Shown piece by piece: positions 55,250 through 64,000 of a stretch of DNA of 64,000 nucleotides (position 1 is the stretch's first letter; every line of letters begins with the position of its first letter). The DNA is from Siniperca chuatsi. Lineage: Eukaryota; Chordata; Actinopteri; Centrarchiformes; Sinipercidae. Position numbers and translations under genes: made by a program. The notes beneath the pieces were generated by a model, which made no database searches, was not told the origin of the DNA, and worked only from the letters and a program-made list of their open reading frames with translations. The stretch covers positions 24,905,822-24,969,821 of the forward strand of contig NC_058055.1 in assembly GCF_020085105.1 (NCBI RefSeq), given 5' to 3'.

Positions 55250-57700
55250 AAGTTTATTTCTCTTTTTCCCTTAACAGAGCAGGGTGTCCCTTTCCCCTTT
55301 CTTTGTTCTGTAATCCAGTAAAATTGAAACTCATTCGCCTCCTGCTAATCCCAGCCCAACTCAACAACAGCATCTATTGGCTGCAATTTACATACAGGAT
55401 TAACGGAGGAACCTCTGGAAAAACCCTCAGGGAGCAAAACTGACATGGAAAGGAAATATTCGTAGTGCCATTTCTTATTATATTACACTGTTGAAATCAC
55501 TATCTGCCACTTGGCTGCAACTTCACGCTGTCAATTTTGCTTTAAGAAATTCCTCATAGACTGCATGAAGGTGGTTTGATGTGATAGTGTGTACAGTATC
55601 CAAATAATTTTTAGGATTTGTCCAAAGTGGATATATAGCAGCTACATCTTCTGGCCATGACAGTTATGCCATAGCTCTTGTGATTGCCTAAAATAGCTCT
55701 TCTGTTTCATATAGGGTAAAGTTCACATCCTAGGGGAAAGGAACAAATAGTTACCTTGTAATAAATGTAGTCAGAAACCATTTATAATAAACCAAATCAT
55801 GTATATACTCCACTACAGCACTGTAATCTGGTTAGTTTCAGTTACTTTTGCACTAATTTGCCCCCAAACCATTATGAAATATTAAGTTAAACTATGTTTC
55901 ACCAAGAGCAACAATTCGATTTGTTCTTGTGCTTCACATATGCTGTACTTTTTGCTTGCTTCTGCAAATAAGTAATCACTTATTCTTTCAAATGTCACAA
56001 GCATAACCAATCTGCCCTCTAGCAAAAAACAAAACAAAACTGGGATGTGTGGATAAGACCTTACATTTGCCAAGGCCAACAAGTAAAAGTGATATATCTG
56101 GAGGTTAGAAATCCAAAGATTGTAAATAAACATGCATGTCTGGATGTTTAATCTTTACCATGAAGGAGCTTGGCCCTCTTTCCACATCAAGGAATGATTG
56201 CCTTTCTCTTCTGGTTGACATCTACCAAATATTTGCCTGAGATCAGTATATGATATCGTGTGTGTGAGTGAGTGTGGCTCAGAAATGGATAAATGGTTAT
56301 GGTTGCTGGCAGAATTTCCCAAACCACCATCCTCTTAGTGGCATGAAATCTGAAACCACTTTGAATCGGCTCTGTAGAAACATACCTATCTTCTGTGCTT
56401 TGCCCTCAAAAACAAACATACTGAAGTGACATAAGCATGAAAGAGTGTGAAATAAAGCACCACCAGCCCTTGCCCACATTGTTAATATTTAATGACGCAA
56501 TCTCCGAAACCATTGCAGCAATAATCCAAAGGGTATGAACCCTCCAGCTGAAAAGGCCATGTACAATATCCAATGGAAAATTTATATTTTATCTTAGCTG
56601 ACCAGTGCCTTTCCTGCATGTTTTGCTCAGGAGACACTACTCCAAGCTTTCCACACCACTCACCTCTGTGTAATGTCTCCTGCAAAGCAATATCAACCTA
56701 TGACCAACTACAAACAGGATCTCCTGGTTTAGTTGACAAATGGATCAAACAATATTTGGAAGACTTACAGTATGAATTCCATTCATGTTGATAACATTTT
56801 TGCAAATGAAATCCAGATGTTGTCAACCTGGGAAAGGAGGAGTGTAACATCTTACATCCATTGTTTGGGTTTTAGCTCCTGCGACAGCCCTTCAATAGCC
56901 CATTCTTAACAAAAGGTCAGTGAAGTAACCCAGGGACATTTCGATACAGCATCAAAATGGGCTCAAATGGGCATCAAATAGGGCTGCTATCACGTACCAT
57001 TTATAATTAATTAATACTAGTGTATGGATGGAGTTTGTACTGATACATAGTCCACAGTAAATGAAAAAGCTGATCGTTACTGATAGAGTAAGAGGTGTAT
57101 TGGTACAGGGTCAGACAGAGTTTAAGAGAACGCAAAAGTCTGGAATAATTCACCATATTCATTCTATAAACATACAGTAACATAACTCAGAGCTGAATTC
57201 AGCAGGCCTTCCCAGGTTCATTAATTCATTAAGCCAGGGAGTCCACTGATGTGCAATGGCTAAAAAGGACTACTTTTTAGGACACTGGCCCAATAGCCAC
57301 CTTACCCAATACCTGAAGAAAGAATTGGTGGTTGAAATCATCCCTGTCAGTCCTGTAACAGATAACTCTCTCCTCGTGGATGATTTAGAATACATTACGG
57401 TAAGCAATTGTTGGCGATTCACAAGAACTTGTGGTCAGTTCATGTTATGTCATTGGCATTAGGGTTAAACCAAATATACTACATATACATTAGCTAAAAA
57501 GAAACTAAATTATTAGATTTCCCTTTAGTGTTTCCATTATATACTGTAAGTGTGGTAATGCACTCAAAGGATGGCAGAGGGAATAAACTGCTTTGTGTTG
57601 TGCCTCCACCTTCTCCATCTTTTTACTTATATCAAGACACCTTGTTGTGCTTGATTGCTTACTTAAAGACCCAAATATAAACCTGAAATGGGTTTCAGAG
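55250..57700. other. Intergenic, no gene seen
   Basis: AT-rich sequence between the gtf2ird1 promoter and the next gene on the same strand. Short ORFs (for example 55882, 56482, 57256) lack domains and splice context. Confidence 0.5.
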
Positions 57701-59425
57701 TGTAAAAAATATTTATTCAGGATACTCCAAGAGTACTGTAGCTTGCTCTTGATGTTAGCTTGACAGCGCAGGGTTTTACACTTTTTGTAACTGACTTCAT
57801 AAATGTTAAAGACAGAAATTTTGTTTACATGTCAAAAAACAAAAAAAAACAAAAAAAAAATTTGGACTGCTTCAGATCTGTGTTTGGAACAGACTCAGCA
57901 CATGGATGGAGAGTGGAGAAGTGGATTATGTTGTGGGATGTGGTTTAGGAGGTTTCGTGGACGGTTTAAACATTCTTCCAACCAAAAAACTGGCCACCAC
58001 TGGAATCCATTAAAACACAAATAGATTCAACCTAATCATAGCCAAGAAGGACGAAACCAAAACCTTTTTACAGCTACTTTGCAAGCCTACTGTGTTAGTG
58101 TTTTATGCTCAAAAGACAGATTTTGGATGGAGTATTAATTTAAAGGTCCCAATAACGCCAGTCACCCACAATTACTTATATTAAACTAAAGCAGGAGCTT
58201 GAACACTTGACAGAGCTAACTGTAATGACTTTGCTACCAATTGTCTCATCAGGTATTAAGTAAGGTGACAAATGAGCCAAACTGCCTAAGAAATAGGCAG
58301 TGTCGTCCTTGAAGAGTAGCTCTGAGTATCACTGGCCAAGACAGCTCACCCATGGAGGATTATTACAAAGCTGAGGAGCAAGGTAAAAGTAATAAATAAA
58401 ACAAACAAAGTGACTGAGACCCAGTTCATCAGTTCTTCACATCGATGTCCATCAGCCGTTTGCCTTCCGCATCAAAATTCAGAATTGTCACAGAGTTCCC
58501 GGCAACTTGTAGATTCAAACTTTCTAACTACTGTAAAGCATCAAAAGTTGCCATACTGTATGTTCTCAGGATAATATCTCTTCATGTCCATGTCCCATTT
58601 CCTGTTCATATTTTATAGTACTTTAAGTGGTCTTCATGATTGGCTAATAGGTGCTTTCTGCAACAACACATAAATTCACTCAAGATAGAGATTCGCTGTT
58701 TTGGTATTAACTGTAAACGTCCATCGCAGGATCAGGAGAAACGTCGGACGAGCTTTTCTTTAAGATGTACCCAGTTCAGTCTTATCTCTTCCGCTCATAT
58801 CAGTGTTGTTCCTGAAAAGCCAAAAGTCAGATGTCTTAGCACTGAAAGGCATTAATGATATCACCACATCCATAATGGTTTGAAATACAATGAAAGAATA
58901 CCAACATCTTGAGGACTGTCTGACTCCTGATGATGAATTCCATTGGCTGAATTTGCACCATGCACCTGAAAAACACACCCACCAACTGTCAATGTAGCTC
59001 CATTCTGGACATGATTTAGCTGTACTGTAGGTGAAATTAAAGGTCTACTTCGACATTTTGGGAAATACACTTTTTGGCTTTCTTGTCATGAATTAGATGA
59101 GAAGATTGATACTACTCTCATGTCTGTACAGGGAAACAGCTTGAGCTTTAGGTGCTGGTAAGAGTATTTTGTTACCTTCGGACAGAGCCAGGTTAGCTGT
59201 TTCCACCTGTTTCCAGTCTTTGTGCTAAGCTAAGCTAACCGGCGGTAGCTTCATATTTACCGTACAGACATAAGAGTGGTATAATTTTTCTCATTTAACT
59301 CTACAAGAAAGCAAATAAAAATGGCGACCTATTCCTTTAAAACTGATATACAGTTCGCATTCAAATCCATTTTCTCTGAACACAAAAACACATTACTGCA
59401 CACGTGACGTCTTTTGTAAAACCCC
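57700..59425. other. Downstream of the coiled-coil gene; possible 3' UTR
   Basis: If the stop at 59426 is genuine, this would be 3' UTR or flank. A minus-strand AATAAA occurs at 57712-57717 (TTTATT on plus). Contains a TTAA MITE at 59037-59340 and no other gene. Confidence 0.35.
59037..59340. mobile_element. TTAA MITE, compact copy
   Basis: TTAAAGGTCTACTTCGACAT at the left and, inverted, TTAAAGGAATAGGTCGCCAT at the right, with TTAA on both sides. Interior GTGCTAAGCTAAGCTAACCG and TAGATGAGAAGATTGATACT are shared with 10412-11396. The cleanest copy of the family here, 304 bp. Confidence 0.75.
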
Positions 59426-59755
59426 TCATCTTAGTTTTTCCATATCTACAAGGATCCTGTCATCCCTTCTGATATAAGTACTGCTTCCCAAGCTGCCTGA
59501 CACCAAAATCATTTTCATGCTTTTCCTAGTTGAATCTGTGAAAGTAAGGTTTCTTTGCAATTTTACCGGGCTTTTATCTGGATGCCTGCGCATGGCCTGG
59601 ACCAGCTGGTCAACTTGCTGGTTGTGTTCCAGGGCGTTCCTCAGGGCGTCCTCAGTGCTGAGCAGCCGCTGGCGGAGGCGGCTCACCTCAGAGTCCACGG
59701 CCGAGGGGTCCAGCATGGAGTACCGCCGGTGGTCAGGTGAAGACCGTTCCCGACC
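59426..59755 (-). CDS. Coiled-coil protein, C-terminal exon (gene unidentified)
   Basis: Acceptor ttttag, then a continuous frame of 109 codons ending TGA at 59428-59426. Starts GRERSSPDHRRYSMLDPSAV and goes into a heptad-like helix SRLRQRLLSTEDALRNALEH, NQQVDQLVQAMRRH. The phase (0) matches the end of the exon at 60713. The last 47 residues (from SPVKLQRNLTF) are less helical, and a possible donor (CCCG|gtaaaa) near 59565 means they could be intron. Acidic/basic heptads suggest a cytoskeletal or centrosomal coiled coil; I could not name it. Confidence 0.6.
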   Translation of the reverse strand, partial: GRERSSPDHRRYSMLDPSAVDSEVSRLRQRLLSTEDALRNALEHNQQVDQLVQAMRRHPDKSPVKLQRNLTFTDSTRKSMKMILVSGSLGSSTYIRRDDRILVDMEKLR

Positions 59756-60712
59756 CTAAAACGCACACAAGGCAGGAAGATAACAGCCAATGCCTCCTGT
59801 TAAATCATTCATATCATGCTACAGTACATGTGATTCAAATATTATTATACACTATTCACATATAAAGAAATTTTCATAACCGTCTCAGGGATCATCTCAG
59901 TTGGCACAGATTATACAGTAAATATTTAAACCAGCAGCTGCGTTTAAAGTCTGTATGAACATAAACTCACTAGCATCTGAATATTACTTTGGTATTGTCA
60001 ACAGTTTATGGTGGATCTTAACACTGTATACTTCCTACTATAACCTGGATAAGACCCCATTCCTGCTATAAAAAACCTGAATTAGATATTAAATGTATGC
60101 ATTATTGGGTGGCTAAATCATTGTCCTGAAAACAGTTCTAGAAATGATGTTTATTGGTGGGTACATAGATACATTTTAAACAATTTCTTTGGCCACCAAT
60201 TTTACACATCAAAGTCAGTTTATTCATCATGGTTAGTACCACTCAGCCTTTAATAACAGTTGTAAGATGTCTTGGGAGTCCGTGGGAGTGGGTCTTTTTT
60301 AAGGCAATTTTTAGGCAATTGTAATACTCCTTTAACCATGTATTCACATAGTGAACAACACCATCAAAAAGCCACCAGAATTCTATTAATTTCCTACTGA
60401 ACGGAGTGGCCAGAGAGAGTCCCAAAGCTTGTCAGCAGAGAAATGATGGCTGCAGCTGAATGTCCAGAAAGACTTGCATATTTTCTTGTTTCTAAACTGA
60501 TATATGATTTCTTGACTACAATCTTCCCTTGGTAAGACTTAAAAGTTTTGTGCATGTTACATCATACTTGCAGAGGAGTTAGCGACAAGCTAAATTTCTA
60601 TAATGGGAAAGAACGAGAGTAAATGTCTCAAAAATTGCTAGTGATTAACTGTTGGGGTTGATTCACCCCAGAGGCAGCGTTAGCTTATCATCACAAAGTC
60701 CTTCCTTCTCAC

Positions 60713-60872
60713 CAGTAGGAGCAATTTTTCACGCAGGGTCTTGATGTCATCCTGAAGTTTCTGCTCCTTGACCTTCCATTCGGCCTTGTGCACTTCTCGG
60801 TTCAGGTCTTTCTCCATGTCCCGTGAATGGCGATGTGATCCCAGGAGTAACACCCTCAGTTCATTCAGACTC
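60713..60872 (-). CDS. Coiled-coil protein, upstream exon (gene unidentified)
   Basis: 160 bp between tattccag and CTACTG|gtgaga. Encodes SLNELRVLLLGSHRHSRDME, KDLNREVHKAEWKVKEQKLQ and DDIKTLREKLLLL, a charged helix with heptad spacing. The exon enters at phase 1 and leaves at phase 0, fitting the exon at 59755. Further 5' exons should lie beyond 60.9 kb; none was recognised up to the window end. A CDK5RAP2/PDE4DIP-like centrosomal protein is one idea from composition alone. Confidence 0.6.
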
Positions 60873-61369
60873 CTGGAATAAAAAAGACAAAATATGGGAA
60901 TAACAAACCTTGAGTGTTGACTTGCTATGAACTTGCTCAGGAGTGCAATAATGATAGAAAAGCAGTGCAATATTGCTGATTATATGAGTTGTACATCTGC
61001 TTAGACCTTGCACAAAGGTCATTATCATTTAAAAGTTTACCAGCCCATTATGTGAATAATGTGTTAGCCAGTCTGGCCAGTGGGGATTGTGGAGGCGGCC
61101 TCATCTCTGTACATGTCAAACTGGCTGATGGATGGATGGATGCCCCATTCCCAGTCAAACTGTCTGTGCCTTTTGGCATGAACTAGTATATGGCTGCTTG
61201 CCCGCATACTAATATCAGTGAACCACATATACACTGGACAACAGTTTTCAGCGACCAGGACACCACGTTACCCAAAGGGGTAAGCTACTTTAAAGTGCTG
61301 TATATTCATTCGTGCAGCTCACACATGAGAGCATCATTTTCATTTTTATAAGAAGCCCCTCTGGCCAGA

Positions 61370-61480
61370 TTTTTCTATTAGTGCTGAAATTGTTAGAGCA
61401 TCTTTTCAAGCTGCTCTAATCAATATTTTTATATCAACACTGCATGAAATGACTATGTGTAACGTGAAGGGGACGTAGGG
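61370..61480. repeat. Diverged repeat, copy A
   Basis: CAAGCTGCTCTAATCAATAT...ATGTGTAACGTGAAGGGG, similar to 62860-62935 (CAAAGCTGCACTAATCAATA...ATGTGTAATGTGAAAGGGG). Confidence 0.65.
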
Positions 61481-62829
61481 TGTGTAAATAACAACTGTTC
61501 ACCATGTCAAGTTTATAAGGTGATAATATGTCAATGAGTTCACAGCTTGTTTCTGCTGCCCCCATGTGGACAAAAAAATCAGTTAAGGCAGGTTTAAGGA
61601 AAGCGAAAAGGTTGTTTGATTTTTCATTACTGAAGCAATGCCGTCCACCTTAGTGATAATGTATTCTTCCTCCTCCTTCACTGTTTCCTACAGACTCTCA
61701 GGCATGCTGCCCTTCTGGCCATGAAATTACCAAAGTTAGTCAGCACAACCCGTGTGCTCATGCCATGACAGGGCAGTGCTCAGTGACTGATTTCTGACAG
61801 CTCCTTTCTTTTAGTATTTTTAAATGGCATGCATAGTTATATGGATGCCATTTAATGCAATATTGTTTGCTTCGAAAAATCATTATTATTCTTAAAGTGT
61901 AAAACTGTCTTGCTAGTAATTGGCTTTCTTGAATAATCTTGTCAACTTCTACAGATAAAAATGTGTAACAATGTTCAACATTGACTTTCTTGAGGCACTG
62001 TATTAGTTTGTTTTCCTAAACAGAATCTCACTGACGGAAATAGCAGCAGGAACATAAAGAAAGCTAATGATACTACCATCCAATAACACTGACTCAAGGG
62101 GACACCCATTTTTTCAGTGGATGGTATATACTTTTATTGCATACAACATAATTGCTGCCGAGATGATGCACAGAAAAATATTCTGCTATCGCCAGAGGCA
62201 CTTATTTTTAGTACCTTGTAGCAGTTACTAACATCATAACCATCAATAATGTAAAAACTGCATACTGTAAGATAGCCAATAATGTAATACAATTAGACCA
62301 ATCTGTAGAGTTCCTCCAGCACCACAGAAAAATGCATTGTCTGAATGTGAATGTGTGTGGACTTTGTAAAAGAGAGCAAGACCCTGTTTAACAAAGCCCT
62401 GCACGTCTGCAATGATATGTGACAACTTTCTCTTTGCACTTGGGTGGTTAAATAATGACCTCAATTATCTGAGTTTTACTGAATGTAGCCCGATTTGGCA
62501 GCTTGAGCTTAAGCAATAAAAATGGACTTGGGAGGTTGGTGAAAAGTGTGCCAGAAACATCTAAATGCTATCTGTAGGAGGTGGACGTCTGGCAGGTCTT
62601 TGCTATTTCCCTCTGCTGGCTGCTCCCTAAACTCAAGAGGAAAAGAGCCAGAGATTTGGGCCTCTAGTTTCATGTCAGTGTGGTACAGCAAAGACCAGTG
62701 GCAGGATGTGCAAAGCTGGTATTAACAAGACTGAAAAGGTGGAGCTAACTGAATATAATAAACCTCATCAAAGTTTAACGACTTTATCTGCAAAATTGCA
62801 GGTAAAAAATTATTACTGCAGCTGCTGAC

Positions 62830-62940
62830 AGAAATCTGAGGAGAAACACTCAGTATATCATTTCAAAGCTGCACTAATCAATAGTTTTATATTAACAATA
62901 GATCAAATGAGCATGTGTAATGTGAAAGGGGTCACTTTAA
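62830..62940. repeat. Diverged repeat, copy B
   Basis: Same orientation as copy A at 61370, about 1.4 kb apart. Confidence 0.65.
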
Positions 62941-63175
62941 CGAACCCCCAGAGAATAATCATCCAACTCTGCAGTTCCCTTCAGCTCTTTTAGCGTCTTT
63001 CAGCTCATAAAACAAACAAAAAATATTAAATGAAATGTGTCCACTATACTGAAATTCTTAGTATAGAATTTCAAGCAAGCAAACAAGCCTAAATGTAAAA
63101 GTTGTTATTGATTATGCCTAATGTATGTCATGAAGGCAGCAGGAGATTTACAAGTAGCACTTTACTTTTTGCCTC

Positions 63176-63357
63176 TTATTCACCCATTCACACACACACA
63201 TACCGATGGCAGCGAGCTACCATGCAGGGTGCTGGCATGACCATCGGGAGCAATTTGGGGCTCAGTGTGTTGACCAAGGACACTCCGAAATGTGGACAGG
63301 AGGAGCTGGGGATCGAACCACCAACCCTGTGATTGGATCTACCTCCTGAGCCACAGT
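63176..63357 (-). mobile_element. tRNA-derived SINE
   Basis: On the minus strand: A-box-like TGGCTCAGGAGG (63342-63353) and a perfect B box GGTTCGATCCC (63309-63319), then a body containing AAGTGTCCTTGG-like and CTGAGCCCCAAATTGCTCCC sequence, ending in (TG)n. Both pol III promoter boxes are present, but no tRNA cloverleaf. Confidence 0.75.
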
Positions 63358-64000
63358 AAAGTATGCGAGTGGGAAACTATCAACAAGTACTGAAACATAA
63401 ACATTTTCCAAAGTTTTTAAAATTCCGTAACATTCTTTTATGTAATTTCTAACATTGATATAATATTTTTAAAATACACAGTTATCAGTATTATAGTTCT
63501 TGACTTTATCCAACAGTAACTTTTGTTTTAATCATTAAAGTCTACATTATACACCACAGTGTATTCCTGATATTTTTCTCATACGTTTTTAGTGTAATAT
63601 CAGCACTGCTAAGCCAAGGTGCACCCCTATAGGTGCTATTTATAAGTCATCACACATGAACGGTGTAAGTGGAATATTCATAACGAGGTTCTGGCTTTAC
63701 CCAGAGTTTACCGCTGTGAAACTAGAGGCCTAAGTCTAAGAGGCCCACTGCAGCTGCTGAGCTCATCTTATCTTGCTGAATATATGATGAATATGTATAA
63801 TATGAATATGTTTAGAAAATAAATTGGTTTGTATTATAATACGTTTTATTATGTGTTTTTACTGCAAAGCCTGTATATGTACAGAACATATTTCCCTTGT
63901 GAGACAACAAAGTTTGAAATTAAAGTGAGTCAGTACTTGATACTCCCTGCATCCTCATTACCACTTGTGCTGGACAGTAAACTTGTATTTAAAGTTTAAA

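Larger units (their letters stand above)
60873..64000. other. Intron of the coiled-coil gene or intergenic, no exon seen
   Basis: AT-rich. Contains a diverged direct repeat pair (about 61370-61480 and 62830-62940), and a SINE at 63176-63357. Minus-strand ORFs at 62243 and 62509 lack support. Confidence 0.45.

Noticed and set aside
63305..63357. tRNA gene (A and B boxes on the minus strand)
   Set aside because: Boxes are present but acceptor and anticodon stems do not form, and a SINE body follows.
1..64000. A new multi-gene biological system
   Set aside because: All supported genes are ordinary vertebrate genes and the remainder is mostly transposon-derived; nothing linked the genes into a system.

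Overview
This is a window of vertebrate nuclear DNA, almost certainly from a ray-finned (probably percomorph-like) fish. It has spliced genes with GT-AG introns, deltex and TFII-I family proteins of vertebrate type, and the usual teleost repeats: tRNA-derived SINEs, LINE 3' tails, TTAA-flanked MITEs, hAT-like and Harbinger-like elements, and long (GT)n and (AT)n microsatellites. There are no bacterial operons, CRISPR arrays or phage genes.

Region by region: (1) about 0.9-15.4 kb, plus strand: a complete dtx2 gene, an E3 ubiquitin ligase of the deltex family. Nine coding exons give a 632-residue protein with two WWE domains, a Pro/Ser/Gln-rich linker, a RING finger and a Deltex C-terminal domain. 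(2) about 15.4-19.8 kb: an intergenic gap between the converging 3' ends of two genes, containing a decayed L1-type retrotransposon that was itself hit by another LINE. (3) about 19.8-55.2 kb, minus strand: a complete gtf2ird1 gene, a TFII-I-like transcription factor of the Williams-Beuren region. I assembled 26 coding exons in a continuous frame (3018 nt, 1005 residues, five I-repeats) plus a probable noncoding first exon near 55.1 kb. (4) about 55.2-59.4 kb: no supported gene. (5) 59.4-60.9 kb, minus strand: the last two exons seen of an unidentified coiled-coil protein gene, which must continue outside the window or in exons I could not recognise. (6) 60.9-64.0 kb: noncoding sequence with repeats.

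The frame across every splice junction of dtx2 and gtf2ird1 was checked by hand and closes exactly, so these models are strong. The two genes have no known shared pathway. In human both map to 7q11.23, so their tail-to-tail adjacency looks like retained synteny. Much of the intronic and intergenic DNA is transposon-derived, with several nested insertions that allow relative dating.

I found no undescribed multi-gene system. The more interesting signals are UG-repeat tracts upstream of specific splice acceptors (one next to the tandem acceptor of the gtf2ird1 terminal exon), CAG/AGC arrays read in two frames in dtx2, the modular I-repeat exon architecture with one fused repeat, and the nested transposons.
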